The notes under the pieces are model-generated. The model worked only from the letters and a program-made list of their open reading frames with translations, was not told where the DNA came from and did no database searches. The position numbers and the translations under genes were made by a program. Shown in pieces: positions 25,643 through 38,847 of a stretch of 64,000 bases of DNA. Position 1 is the stretch's first letter. Each line of letters starts with the position of its first letter. Source of the DNA: Gyrodactylus bullatarudis (lineage: Eukaryota; Platyhelminthes; Monogenea; Gyrodactylidea; Gyrodactylidae); the NCBI GenBank assembly GCA_012064415.1, contig SSNU01000114.1, positions 62,001 to 126,000 of the forward strand, read 5' to 3'.

Positions 25643-26928
25643 TTATGGAGTCGAGAATTTTTGTGACGAATCAAGATTTGAAAATACGAGTTATTTGATT
25701 GTGATGATCTGACTAATCTTAAATTGGTCATATCTCATAAGAGATGTTTTTACTCAGTTTATAGATTCATACATAGTCAAGACTCTCAGGATTAATCCTT
25801 AATTCCCAGAGAATTTTTTTATATCATATGGCCGATTTTTTGATCCAAAAACATGTTGTCTTTGTATGTTTAGCAGACCAATTTCAGGCGATTGCATATT
25901 TGAATTGTAGATGTGTAACTCCTCGATAAAAGTTATCTTACTTTTTATCTATGACCCGGGGAAGTAGGTTTTCAAAAAAACGTTTTAAAACAAAAAAATT
26001 TTTTTGAGAAAAATCAACTCTCTTTAAATTAGTATAGCGCGAGTTTGACGAATTATAGAGACAAGATTTTGCATATTCCAGGAGATTAAATTTCCCATCG
26101 AATGGGTGGTAAAAAAAGTATTTTCTGAGGCTTGAATGTATAATAATGGGTTGCTAATTGGACGTGTGATAGAATTATCACTGAGGGACTTTAAGTATGC
26201 TGAAAGAATTGCTTCTAATTGATTCAAATGTATCTAGGTCTGGAAATACTGCTATTTTATTTCATTCAGTTGAGGCCTTCTAGTCGAATTATGCAGATTT
26301 TTATCCAGAAAAAAAGAATCTTCCCTCCATTTCTATGTCAACAAGATTATTTACGCCAAGAACCGACGCTAGCTCCTTACTTAGTATAATATTAATTTAT
26401 GCAAATATTGATATTTGATTAAATCCTGAAGTAATAATACTTATTTTATTGCGATAAGTTATTCATCATTCGTAGTATTTGATCAGTGGTTCGTGCTGCT
26501 TGGATATTTTGTGGAAAAAATATAAATTTAATAATAAAGGGATCAGGTGAACTGAAAAAAAAAAATCTTTGAAATTATTTACATTTTAAGTTATTCTCGA
26601 TGAATTTGGAAGGGTCCCATCTAGCATATATTGTTCAGTATTTCAAAATTCCCAAATTGATCAAGAATAGATTTAGCATACAAAGATTTTTTAAAAAGAA
26701 GTAATTTCTTCATCATGAATCTACTTTCAAGTATTATTGAGAATCATAATTTAAAATAAATATGATAAAAAATACAATTCTCGAATGTGATTGGTTAACT
26801 GTCTTCCCCAACAAGAGGAAGTCTTTTTTCTCTGAATGATTATTAATTCATGAAGGAAAGAAATTATTCTTTTCAAATCTCAATTATAAAAATTCTTCTG
26901 GAATAAGACGTTTGTTTATTTTCTCTAG

Positions 26929-29900
26929 CAAACAACTGGAATCGTGATAAGAAGCGACTTTCAAGGCAACTTCCATCCAATCCCATACAGTTTCAGCAGA
27001 GTCTCTCACAATCACGAGAAGATTTCGGCCGAGTCAGCGGCCGATTAGCACAGACAGCCTTGCCAAATACTCAAGTTTACTCATATTCCACATCGAACTC
27101 AAAACAAAGTTCTTTTGACAAAGGAGAAATCGCCTTGGGTTTTCGTGCTGATCCAAGCCTTGGAACATCGTACAATCGGTTGAATCCACCAATTTCAAAT
27201 TTAGGACGAGCTTCTAGTTTTGAGAGCTGTCCTCGTATCAAATCTAATTCCGATTTAACATTCTATCAGGCCAAAACTAATCCTAGTACGCAAACTGGAG
27301 AAACAAATCGAAAACAGTTCATTGGTGTTAAGCCTTCCATAGAGATAAGTACAATAACCGAGGGGGGAGGATACTCCTTTAACAGTTTTGAATCGAATGA
27401 AAGTTCCGATTCGCATTTTCTTAAGTCTAAGAAGCACGATAACAGTGTAAGCACATCTGTTCCAGATATGGCTCATCTTAATAATCCAAAGAAGATATTT
27501 ACCCATTCGAATCGTTCATCTGGCGGTAGAAGTCTTGTATATCAGCCGAGATCTTTTAATGCACCCGACACTCATGATGCTTTGGATTATGAGGCTCATT
27601 CCCGATCGCATTCATCTCTTCGTCAGATGAACCGAAAGCCAAATTCGGGTGCTAGCCCGAGGGATGGAAACCTAGAGGATGATTTCGATTACTTTTGTCA
27701 TATAGCAAAATCTCATTCGAATACAAATCAAACTTCAGGAACACCGCCTACAGCGACTGGTCATACTACGAATGCTTCACGTCGGGAGAGTGGAAATCGT
27801 CTGAAGCCAATTCGTTCTCAGTCGATTCGCAGTGAAAGTCCAGAACATTCCCAAGCTAAAGATCAGCAACATCCCTCACTTCAGAGAACCTCCAAAGTGT
27901 CCGCCGGTGAAATGACAACTCTTCAAAAGATTAGCCTTGTTAACTCATTTCGAGATGACATCTCAAGTTTTACTGCAAACCCTACACGTCTATCAGCTCC
28001 CAGAAATGTCTTGAGACGTTCAGCCACTGAAGATGATCAGAGATATGATTCGGATAGATACTTTCAAGTTTGTTTTCTTTCTTATTCATTAATTTAACAT
28101 TTAACAATGTTCCCCCTCCTCCCCCCATTCAGGGTCCATGTTCTAGCTCAAAACTACAAAACACTCCTCTCGGAGCCCCTATTACACAAGAGGCGGTTGA
28201 TGCTGACTCTCTCAATTTGATTACATACCAGTTACAGATAATTGGGGATGAATCTGTTGGAAAGACATTATTGTGTAATAAGCTTTATTCCCTGGCCAAT
28301 GGAAGTCAAGACCAAGGTTTGCTTATACATTACTTTTATATTACTTATTGCTTATCATATTTGATTCTAATTAAGAAATGGCGATTTTATTCTAAATTGA
28401 TTTTCATTCTTTAAAAAAGTCCTTTGTTTCTTATTCTATATCATCATTCTACTATTAGATGAAAAGAAAAGTATAGAAAAAAGTCAAAATTTATTTTAAT
28501 TCATCAAATGCTTTTTGGAAATCAATCTTATCGGCTAGATGACAGCTAGAAAAAAACTCTTTTCTCTTTTTTTATTCATGCCCAGTTATGAAGAAACTGT
28601 ATTTAATTTTGACAATTAAACTTAGATGTTCAAAATGTCTTTTTACGTAGAACTTTCACAATCATAATTTGTAAGATTAAGGTTTAAAGTTAAACTCTCG
28701 GTTATTGCTATATACTCCCCGAGATGGCCGACAACTCTCTTGATGAAGACGAAAGATTTTTTTTCTAGCGTGAAATTCAAAATTAGTTAATTGAGAAATT
28801 GAGACTGCTCAAGTGAATCCTTCATTCGTGAGTAAACTGAGAAAGGGGTGGATGCTCTAATAAATGGGGAAATTATTTATTGATTCATGTACTAGAAGAA
28901 GAGAGGGCGATTCTCATTAAAATGGACATTCATTTTAATGAATGTAGAGTTAGAGTATAGACGAGAGAGGTTCATCTTTCTCGTTTCTAATGAATTCTTG
29001 AGCCCTTGAGGGGATATGATCGACAAATTTTGGCTATTGATTAAATTTCTAGTAAAAATATTTTTACAAGAAGATTTTATAGAGCTATTCTCGATTAAAT
29101 TTTTGAAGAAACCGTCAATTTGAACTGATCGCGCATTTTCAAGTAGTAGACTTTTCCACAATAATATAGATAATTTCTTAAAATCTCTTTGTTTTTCTTG
29201 ACTAAGGGAGATCCTAAAGAATCAGTTTCCAGAAAAAAATGAAATTTTTGAAATTCCCAAAGTTTATCGAGAATATTTTTGATTTAAATTAAATTTTCTT
29301 GAATTTTAAAATATAGATTCGAATGATTTATATATTATCCAGTTAACTAGGTAGTTATCTATGTGAAATTAGGCATGATACTGGGACTTTGGAAATAAAT
29401 TTCATGAGATTTTGTTTTATGGTTTTAGCACTTTTTTAATTGAGGTTTGAGAAATAAATGAAAAACAAAAAAAGAGATGACGAACCATTGGTACAGAAAT
29501 AACTACTTATATTGACACAATTATGGTTATATAAAATGTTTATTTATCTCCAATGACGTTACGTAACGTAACTTACGTTAAGTAAACTGGTTGGAAATAT
29601 CTCTTATCTATCAAGTTATTTTTACATAAGAGTGACCAAGTTATTTATAGAAATTCTTTTCCTAATTAGTAACCATAATTATAATAAATAAATTTTAGTA
29701 AAAGTAAATTAAATTTGAATACACTAGGCTATACTAAAAATTAAATAAGTTAGGGTTAGGGTTAGGGTTGAAAGTAATCAAAGAGTTGAATTTTTTTTGA
29801 TGAATTCATTAAAGATAATAATTTACAAATTATGTATGTAAGCTGAAAAAATACCAAAACTCTCCAATAATTAGTAACAGTGGAAAGAAAAGTGAAAAAG

Positions 29901-32900
29901 CTCACATAGGCCAAAGTAGTTGAAGATTATAAGAATAGTTTATTTTGTTCATTGACACTAGGCTGGTGTGAATTTTTTTTCTCAGAACAACTCACGAGAG
30001 TACTTACTTTTCTGATAGAATTTAGTACTCAGATCATGTTTTGCATATTTTTAAAGCGTGACTGTCATTCTCCATTAGTTATTGCCCATTTTCCCCTCAA
30101 TATCTCACGGAGATGATAAAACAACGAAATTCACCATGAAGGCCCTCTTGATGATAAGATTACTACTTTTGAAGATAAAGCTTAAGAAATCCATTAGGTG
30201 GTCTAGATATTCCGGATTTTAGTGATTACGTAGTCAAAATTCATTGAAAATTGATTGGCGATTTGAAAAATTCTGGATTTTTAAAACTGAATGACATAAT
30301 AGCGAACCATTTTCGACACATGCATCAATACAAAAAATGCTTAGAATTGATAGTTCTATCAGACAAGACAATTGATATAATCAAATACCTCTATCAGTGG
30401 ATGAGAAGCTGGTAATCTAAACACGCTTTAATTTTATCTAAAATCCTTATTATATCTATTGTTTCAGATCTGAAAAAACCATTCAAAATTGTAAAAACTT
30501 CTATTTACATTTAATTTGTACACAACCTAAAACTTTCTTCATCGAAAGGTAACAAAAGATTTTAGACCATAATTTCAATAACTTCATGAAAATAAATATA
30601 AAACAGAAGTCATACTGCTGAACAGATGAAAAATGGAGAGTCTTACGGTTAGAAAATTTTATTCTCTTTAAATTCCAATCCCTGTATTTCTGCAGCTTGT
30701 TTTCAAAAGTTATAGGCTAATTATAATTATCAACATTTAATATTTTCAAGCTTTCATTTTTAACGTTTTATCGTGAATCTTTGAAACTCAGCTTTTGCAC
30801 GGTTATTGTTTTTTTACGTTTAGCTGAAAGACTTTACCCATTAAACAGAAACGTTTGTTACAGTAGGAATTGCAAGAATTTAGTCGAATAATACAAAAAT
30901 ATGATGAATGATAGATAATAAAGTGAAGGAAACGCAAATTTTTAACTCTAATTTTTTAGTTCAAGTGAATGAAGAATAAAAAGATGTTACATTTTTATGA
31001 ATTCATTACATTCCACGCGAAAAAAACAATACTTGCATCTATGCTATCCTTCGTTTTAAATTAAAACTAGTCAGTTGAAAGGGAAAGGATAGATTGAGAG
31101 GGAAGGAAAAATCTATAGACAAATTTTTCTTTATGCTCATTAGTTTTAGAATGATCAAAAGTTAATGCACTGCCTAATCCATTATGGAAATCTTGAGAAT
31201 AAATCTATGTCTTTTTCTAGGTGTAATAAGGGAAATACTTGTCAAAAAAACGATCAGTCAATGTGTAAAACTATTTTTTGTTTCATTAACTTTGATTATT
31301 ATGACAGGAAAAAATAAATTATACTTCCGGATTATTGACCACTTCTTATGATCTGAATCAGAGAGAGTCTTGTCTGAGGGGATTTCTTACAGCTATTCTC
31401 GATGAACTTGAAAGTTTTATGAATTTTACGAAAATCTCAATTTTTCACTTAATCCTGATTTTCACCGAATCAAGAAACAAAATTCGAAAAAATTTCTGAT
31501 GACATTTATTTCGAGTTGGGATGATTTAAGTTGAAAATTTGATTTCAAAAATTAATCAAAATAACATTCGGTTTGCTTGTCTAATGTGGAACCTGAAAAA
31601 TAACTTTTGATCACTATCATACTTCCTTACAGTAATGACTAAACTATGGCTTTTAAAAAATGGCCAACAAGACTGAATATCTAATTGATATCGTTTGTGA
31701 AGAAAAATTTCAATTTAATTTAGTCCTCTGAAATGAAAAATTAACTAGACCACTCATGGTACATTTCATCGAACTTTCTCAAGAGACATTTTGGAAAATT
31801 AGTATCCAATGTCTAACGTAATCATGACCAAAATGAAGGCTAAAAAAATAACTCTTAATTTTCCATCGTACATTCAAGGATAAAATGATAGCAGAAAACG
31901 TGATATCATAGAAACTAATACTTAGTACTGTAAATCTAAACTGTCTTTTCTGTAGACCACTCAAAACTCATAGTATCAACATCAAAAAGAAATATTTTTT
32001 TTAAGATCAATAAAATATGTTAATATTTCTTTACAGACTATGATGAAGAGCAAGACGACGAAGATACTGCTGTCTATGTGATAAAAGCAAATCTAGAAAA
32101 CATCACGTATCATATTACAATAATTGATGTCCCAAATCAACATAATGGCGATAATCTTGTAAGCTAGATCATATTCCTAAATGTGTTTTATTAGAATTTT
32201 CATACATTATCATCAATTTTAACTTTTATTTATTATTTTTTGATTCTGAACCAAAAAACCAACAATTGAATCAGTTATCTGTTGACTCTAACGTTGTTCG
32301 CTTGCTACCTGAATATTTTGTCTTCTGGCTTGTTATCTGTTACCATGCAGGAGAAAAATCTCTCTGATTAACTCCTGTTGGCTATCAGATTACGTATTAG
32401 TAGGAGGATTGTTATTTTTGGATATGATGAATAGAATTTCAATACGAATCACTCAGTATCATTCTTTCTTCTCTTAGCTATCTCTCAAGTGAGAAAATAT
32501 TGCTATAAAAACATGACATGTCCTTTTTGCTGACACATTCCACGACAATGATTCCCGCTATCAGATATTATCTCGGATAAAATTCTTATTTGTCTTAGCT
32601 ACTTTTTCGAGAGATGTTCCCTGAATTTCTGTCCTACTTAGTACTAATAAGTATTACAACTAATCCAATAACCAAGATTTGTGATTGGTTGAAATTTGAT
32701 ATTATATTTTTCGATATTTTAGTCTAAAACTATAGGAGAACAGTAATTTGAATGGAGTCTAAGTTTCTCTCGAAAATTTTCAAAAAGAACTACTATTTCA
32801 GTTGCTTTTTTATTGTCATTTGGGAAAGATGAGTTTATCCAATTACAAAACTATTCATTGAGATCAAAGAGGGATTATCTTGGGATCTCAGTACAAATTA

Positions 32901-35900
32901 ACTTAATAAGAGGTACTTTTAATCTCAAGAAAATTATCAACAATTTCTTCTTTAGCTAATCATTCTACAGTACTCTTATTATAATTAGAATAGAATTTCG
33001 ATTCTGGCGAAAATTTTTGAGTTCTGTGGGCTTAAAACGATTCTTTAATAGAATCAAAAGTACCCAAGGTTTATTTCTATGCTTTAGGCTCAGGCTAAAT
33101 CTGTCGTGACTCTTTTGTCCTTCAAAATCCTTACGATCTCCTAATTTTATTGATTTTAGACTACTATTCTCTTTCTCACTTCGCATCTGGAGTTTACTTG
33201 GCAAAATGCGACGGGAATACGAATAAATCTCAATTATCTAATTCTGAGAATTATATGCTACAGAGCTACAATTGGATTTTTGTAAAATCTTGTAATCATC
33301 TTGATCGTTTATCGATTTCACTCAATAGAGTATCCTACAAATTCATATGTGGAGATTATTTCTTAACTCGTGAAAAAATAAAAGTAGTATGTGTAATATG
33401 AAGTGGAAAAACATGCATCTACTCTCTTAACGACATTGTATGCTCAAGATGAAGACTATAGAATGAATCTTTCTCAACTGAACAAGGAAATGTTTAAAAA
33501 ATTTAATTTTTTTCATCTTAAGATCCAATTCTCTTGCCTGTAAATGTTGAAAAAGTCTATTGAATAATTACATTCGAGGCTGAAGATATTTTTCTTTAGA
33601 AAAACAACTAAAAAATGAGTTAAACTTTTGATTGCAGTTTTAAGAATAAAAAAATTGAGGCTTTATCTATTAAGACAGAGAAAATTATTTCAAGGTATGT
33701 ATTTTTTTAAAATCAAACCATTAGTTAAGAAGATATTTTCCCAAAAAATATTATACCTTGAAAATGGGCAACTTTAAGATTTCTGACTTTTGGTACCTTT
33801 CTTCTCTTCGATCTATGTGAGTGGTTTTTGAAAAACGTTCTTTAAATTTTCTAGGAAAATTTTACAAAAACAAGTAATTTTTTTTATTTTCATAACTTCC
33901 CAATAAATTATTGTAGCTTGATAATTCAGAGTTCATTCGAAAGAATAGTAGTTCTTCTTTCATAAAAGTGGCCAATAAATTATTTTCAGTTTCTTAAAAT
34001 CAGAATTACGGTTTGAGAAAGTTCAAATAACACTCAGCTCACAATGACAGATGTAGCTGAGTTTTGTCTTTATTAAGGCTTGTCAGCACACCATAGGTTG
34101 GATTCGAATTGCCTCACAAGTGAGTCACAACGTTGAATATCCGGATTCGTGAACTTGGCTCATGTGAAGAAGTACAAAGATCTCAATTTTTCATCGAGCA
34201 TTCGAGTATCTTTTTGGAATCCAAATCACGTTGCCTACTTTTACCATTTGAAGGAAATATTTGTCATAACCTGTCACCAAAATTAGTTGATAGGCATGTT
34301 TTCAGGTTTCTATTGCCAATTATCAATATTTAGATGCTTAGTAGATCTCCAAGAAATCAATGAAAATTTTTGAGCTCTAAAGGTGAAAAAGTGGCAATTT
34401 TATGTATCTCTGAAATCCAAAGAAATAGTTTTATTTTTTCTTCTTTTCAACAACTTTATTATTTAATTTTTTTGTAAAAATTACTAGACTTATAGTTTAT
34501 AAAAAGATTATAAAACAACAACCTAATGGTTATTATTTTTGGTTTATTTATTACAGGTAAAAGCTCTGTAAAGTGACTAGAGTTAAGTGAATATGCAAGT
34601 ACACGCTACTTATATACCATTAATACCTCAGAACTCATGAATAAAGACCAATAGAAATTGAGCATTTGTCGGCCAATCAGAATCTAGCAATATTCCCTCT
34701 ACAAAATTCCAATGGTTCTATTTATTATATTTATTTATTATATTTTGCTACAGGTTGATGAAATTTTGTAAATGATCTTAATATTTTGTCCTGAATCATT
34801 TCCACTTTGCATTTTTTCTTTATCCTTTCCTATCCTAAGAGTCTGTAGCAAAAGGAGGTTAAGCAGTGGTCAGTCAGACTTAAAATTTGTATCATTATAT
34901 TCAGCATGAAAATTAATTTCATCTTCGAGGGGGAATTTTATTTTATATTGAATAAAGTTCATCCCTTCCTAACTCAAATTTAGGACTATTAGGCCACAAG
35001 TATATTTAATCACAGGATTACTTTTTTTCTCATTAAGGAAATTGAATTCCTTCAATCAGTCAACGCTGTGATTCTCCTCTATGCTGTGGACAGTCTGAAA
35101 TCGTTTGAGTTTGCCAAATCCTTTTTGAAGTCAGTCAACACGAGTGAAAATAATCCTGTCACCAGTGGTCATAGAAACAATTCAACGAGTGGAGATCTCT
35201 TTGCTTCGTCAAATCTGAAAAAAGGCTCAGCTATCATCTCCAATCTATTCGATCCAACAAATAATCAGAATTTACCAAACTTTCTTGTTTTTCTCATTGC
35301 CAATAAATCAGACCTTGTCCGTGGCCGTCAAGTCTCAACAGAAGGTAACGTTATCAAAGCTGTACTTACTTTTATTTTTAAAGACGTTTCAATGTACTAA
35401 TTTAAGACATCCTGAGGTTAGACTTGAATTATCTTTTCACTGAACAGCTCTGGGAGGAAGACAGGAAGTGGAAGATTTCTTTGAAAATTCAAATTTTCAA
35501 TCAATTCTGTATTTTTAGTATTTTCATCCAAAGAGATTAATTATTTAATTTTTAGTTTGGCTACATATTAAAGAAAGAAACGTATTACTCAGGGGAAATT
35601 CGAGAGAGAATGGCTGGATACAATTTTTCCCTTGTAAAATGCATTTGTAATCATTTTTGAAACATAATTTTCCTCAATAATAGTATATTTTTCATTTTCC
35701 AGCGAAATAAGAAATGTTTGATCCTTCAGAAAATTTTACTCACCCTTACCCTCACAAGGCCCTTGAGTCATTGAATTTAAAAAATAGTTGCAAATGTAAT
35801 TATGAGAATTTGGTATGAATTGAAGGGGATAAATGATAATCTGCAAATGTTTTTGAAAATTAATAATTCAATCTGGAATCTGGCTCTTAAGGGGAGGATG

Positions 35901-37154
35901 GTGTATAGCAAAATAGAGAAGCCACTTCCTTGTCTGAGATTATATCTTGAATGGGTAGTATATTGGTACTGCAGCTACTATTTTTCTCAGCCATAAAAGA
36001 TACATATTTGCCTTTTGTAGAAGGTTTTCATAGGAGAAGGAGCCCAGACAAGCACAGAGGTAAATTAATTGAATTCTTTCCATCTTCTTGCATGTGAGAC
36101 ACCGAGAATTTTAGGGATTTTTCAACGTTTAATCTACTAAATCTGATTTAGTCTAAATCAACAGTCTACTGTTGATAGTTGCGAAATTTAGAAGTAGAAA
36201 TTCCAGTTTAGTCTTTTCATTAACAACAAAGTTTTAAGAATTTTTCTCTTTGACCAATTCTATTGAGTTTAAGACTGCGAATTGAAAGCTTCCTGTTAAA
36301 TGCGTTAATATGACACAGTTCGTAAATCTCAACAGCTTTATTAAATGTATTTTGGTAGGAATAGAACATGAATAGGAAAAAAATAAATAAATTTATCAAA
36401 GTTTCTTGATCAAAGGTGGCCAATGAGTTTCTCAAACACAGTTCCAAAAAATTCAATCTAATATTTATTCAGCATTTTTGCTAAATTCAAATATAGTTTA
36501 GTTTGGAAAATTCTCACTTTAGAGTTTTTTTTTTGAAAAACTAAAGCACAAGATTGAGTTCAGCACTCAAAATTTGACCCCAAGATATGAGAAAATTATT
36601 TTCATTATCCTATTTATATGTGAACAAGACTTATGTAAAAACCATAAAAGTTTCAGAAAATAATTTCAATAGTCTCTGAATCCTAAGTTAATTTCTGAAA
36701 AGGATAATTAATTATTTTCTCAGAGATATACATCTTTATGGGAATACTTTATTCTCTGGAATTATCAGATATTTTCCCTGATAAAACTGCTAGAACTAAA
36801 TCAAAATTTAACTCCTATTTAAAAATGAATGATTTTTCAGATGGCAAAGCGCTAGCTCGCCAGTATAACGCCAAGTTTATGGAAATATCCTCTACACTGT
36901 TCCATCAGATTCCAGAATTTCTACAAATGCTGATTCGAAGTTTACGTGAGATTGAACATTTGGAAAATCAAAAAGTCAAGGCAATGTATAATTATAACAG
37001 GAAGAAGTTGAAATCTCAAAACCTCCATAGTCGCATGATAAAACTTGAAGCTCATGATGGGTGCAATTTTAAAAAGTTCAAAAAATCCAATCCCAAGGAT
37101 ACCTTTACCAAGTTTGTTCGTAAACACTTTACGCAAAAGTCAACTGAAGAATGA
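26929..37154 (+). CDS. RGK-family small GTPase, 5' end incomplete
   Basis: Exons 26929-28067, 28133-28316, 32037-32158, 35038-35344 and 36841-37154, all with GT-AG junctions, give one frame of about 687 residues. The first exon found starts at an acceptor (TTTTCTCTAG), so the initiator exon lies upstream and is unseen. The first about 380 residues are low-complexity, Ser/Asn-rich and basic. The GTPase fold follows: P-loop GDESVGKT, a switch-II position reading IIDVPNQHNGD, ILLYAVDSLKSF, then NKSDLVRGRQVST and MEISSTLFHQIPEF (G4 and G5). NKSDLVR plus a noncanonical G3 without DxxG is the RGK (Rem/Rad/Gem/Kir) signature; that family binds calcium-channel beta subunits and affects the cytoskeleton. 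A Ser/Asn-rich insert of about 45 residues sits before NKSD. The tail is basic (KFVRKHFTQKSTEE) with no CAAX box. I do not see the vertebrate-type C-terminal Cys motif. Confidence 0.85.
29556..29569. repeat. 14-bp perfect palindrome
   Basis: ACGTTACGTAACGT equals its own reverse complement and is followed by a related AACTTACGTTAAGT. It is unusual in this AT-rich intron because of repeated TACGTA/ACGT steps. It could be a bZIP-like site; function unknown. Confidence 0.4.
29750..29767 (+). repeat. Interstitial TTAGGG x3
   Basis: Three exact TTAGGG units followed by TT, inside an RGK intron. This is the common metazoan telomere motif, not the TTAGG of most insects. It is too short to claim a telomere-repair scar and may be chance. 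Confidence 0.6.
29838..29915 (+). repeat. Dispersed repeat, copy 2 of 2
   Basis: Second copy of the 24577-24655 repeat, with GTAAGCTGAAAAAATACCAA, AACTCTCCAATAATTAG and CTCACATAGGCCAAA. It lies 42 bp upstream of a family-B element. Confidence 0.55.
29957..30370 (+). mobile_element. Family-B element, right end degraded
   Basis: The left TIR ACTAGGCTGGTGTGAATT is diverged. The body matches the 15804-16223 copy almost throughout (GAACAACTCACGAGAG, TACTCAGATCATGTTTTGCA, CACATGCATCAATACAAAAA). Similarity stops after GATAGTTCTATCAGACAAG, so the right TIR is lost. It sits in an RGK intron. Confidence 0.65.
32159..35037 (+). other. RGK intron, 2.9 kb
   Basis: Separates the switch-II exon from the exon that begins EIEFLQSVNAVILLYAVD. 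No gene, RNA or clear element was recognised. The short frames inside are AT-rich. Confidence 0.6.
35345..36840 (+). other. RGK last intron, 1.5 kb
   Basis: The donor follows GTCTCAACAGAAG and the acceptor TTTTTCAG precedes ATGGCAAAGCG. It contains nothing I can name. Confidence 0.6.
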
Positions 37155-37484
37155 CTGACGACAACAGCCCCGTTTTTTGACAACAAGACAGCCTGGCACT
37201 TGAGAAACTTTGATTGTTATTTTTTTGATGAAAAAATTTTAAAAAAGGCTATTTGAAACGTTAGAATAAAATTAATTGAATAATTGTATTGAGAAATAAA
37301 GAATACAAGATTTATTGCTTTGCAGGAAAATAATGAAAAATTAAAAACACATTTTTAGTGATAGAATAACAAATAGATTAAACCATTATAATTTGAGTCT
37401 TTAAATCAGCCCAGGATTTTTGGTAAGGGAGAGTGATATCTGATCATTTATTGGCGATAGAAAAATTTGAGTACAAAAAGCAAG
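37155..37484. terminator. Convergent 3' ends of RGK and twinfilin
   Basis: Tail-to-tail spacer of 330 bp. On the + strand AATAAA-type signals occur at about 37266 and 37294, serving RGK. On the - strand an AATAAAT lies near 37446-37452 and could serve twinfilin. Confidence 0.45.
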
Positions 37485-38847
37485 TTAATTGGGATTTCTT
37501 GTATTACGGCCGGGGGGCTTTGGTTTTTGAAATCTAATATTCCTCACCTCTTTGGTGGGATTCAAAAGGCTATCCAAATATTCATCGGTAATTTCGGGGT
37601 ACTCATCAACCTCCAAATTCAGTTCTAAATTCAAGTTGCATTCGTTCTTCAGGAAAGAAATCAAGCTTGCCTTTCCACTCGTATAGAGCATACGATCTTT
37701 TATTGATGTTTTGAAACTAGAATTGTAGTACAAAAATATTGTGGATATCTGGTTTTCTTTTGATTTATACTTGAATAAAAAATATCTCGATTCATTCTTG
37801 TCAAGAGTGGTAAATTCCTCAATGTTAAAGATAGCCCTTGATTCAACTAGGTCCAATCTCTCATCTTTTATTATGATCTGAAGAAAACTTGTCTTGTCAT
37901 TCTTAAAGTCTTCGAGACTTTGCAAGAGCTTTGAGGTAGGTTCAAAGCCAAGACCAACAAAGTTTGTTGTCTTTGATAGGAGACCAAAACTTCCATGGCT
38001 GTTGATTTCTTTTTTCTCCTCAGAAAAATCAACTGAATTCAGCATTGATGACAGTTCTTGAATTTCCAAGTCAGTCTAAAAAATCACAATTTTCTATCTA
38101 TTTGCAGGGTTAAGAATTTCTTATTTTTAAATGTGAAATTTTAGAAAAAACAAAAATCATTGGGGAATTCTCTAATGAATAATCCCTCGTTCTCAAAAAT
38201 CAGACAAATTTGAAGTTTCTAAGATGAAAGTGTTTGAGAGAGGTGTTAGAAAGATAGAATCCATTTAAAACTAGATTTTAACGATGGATTGAAAAGTGAA
38301 ATCTGACATAAACTTTGCGTCGTAAAACATCAAATTTCGTCGTAAGATTTTTCTAAGATGCATATTTTTAAAAAATTGCTTATCTTCTAGTTGGAGTTTC
38401 TAATTTTGAGTTTCATAGAAAAAAGTAAAAGGAAAATTAACTCACCTTATCTTTGGCATTTATATCATATTTTATGTCATTGTCCCCGAAAATTCGTTTA
38501 AGACTAAACCGAGAGGATGCATAAATCATTCGGTCATTTACTGAACAATTTTCTGGAATCCAATTTATCAGGGTCCAATTGGAAGGTTCCTCATCATCAA
38601 GTCTCAAGAGAAAGTAAACTGCTGAATCATCCTGTAGTCTTTTTATCAAGGAGGAGAAATCATCTTTCCATGATCCTTGCTTTTGGAAACTTTGGCCAAA
38701 AGTCATTTCTTCATTACTTATTAAAACGCTAAAACCTCGAACAGACAAATCGTCTTTCAGTCCAGAAAATTTTTCCACGAGTTTTTCGCTAGCTTAAATT
38801 TTTTATGAAGACAAGAATTTACGCTTTATACCACTGAAATGAGTCAT
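37485..38847 (-). CDS. twf: Twinfilin, actin-monomer-binding protein
   Basis: Exons on the minus strand: 38847-38823, 38792-38446 and 38075-37485, giving 320 residues. The start MTHFSGIKPSEKLVEKF matches the conserved twinfilin N-terminus only after removal of a 30-nt intron. Two ADF-homology domains are visible: one at about residues 5-120, with YFLLRLDDEEPSNWTLINWIPE and VNDRMIYASSRFSLKRIFG, and one at about 160-290, with RYFLFKYK, TIFLYYNSS and SIKDRMLYTSGKASLISF. The tail LDSLLNPTKEVRNIRFQKPK corresponds to the family's C-terminal tail, which in other animals binds capping protein and lipids. The family sequesters ADP-G-actin and acts at filament barbed ends. It is slightly shorter than the usual about 345 residues, mainly in the inter-domain linker. 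It lies 306 bp downstream of CDKAL1 on the same strand. Confidence 0.9.
38793..38822 (-). other. twf: 30-nt intron in twinfilin
   Basis: First intron, beginning GTAAATTCTTG and ending AAATTTAAG on the minus strand. It contains in-frame stops, so it must be removed. Splicing joins MTHFSGIK to PSEKLVEKF in the conserved frame. Confidence 0.8.

Larger units (their letters stand above)
1..26928. other. Gene-poor, repeat-rich flank with no supported protein gene
   Basis: About 27 kb with no open frame that I recognise as a conserved gene. Frames are short (mostly under 90 codons) and AT-rich. The stretch is populated by small inverted-repeat elements, a tRNA-like sequence and a LINE remnant, listed separately. 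The RGK gene downstream begins with an internal exon, so part of this stretch may be its 5' intron or upstream region. I could not find the missing first exon. Confidence 0.6.
28317..32036 (+). other. Long RGK intron with inserted repeats
   Basis: A 3.7-kb intron of the RGK gene between the P-loop exon and the switch-II exon. It contains the short telomere-like tract, a family-B element and the second copy of the 24.6-kb dispersed repeat. No exon was recognised inside. Confidence 0.7.

Noticed and set aside
26929..28067. Start of the RGK protein at 27060
   Set aside because: The codon there is TTG and the frame stays open upstream to a good acceptor at 26926-26928, so the true initiator is in an earlier exon.
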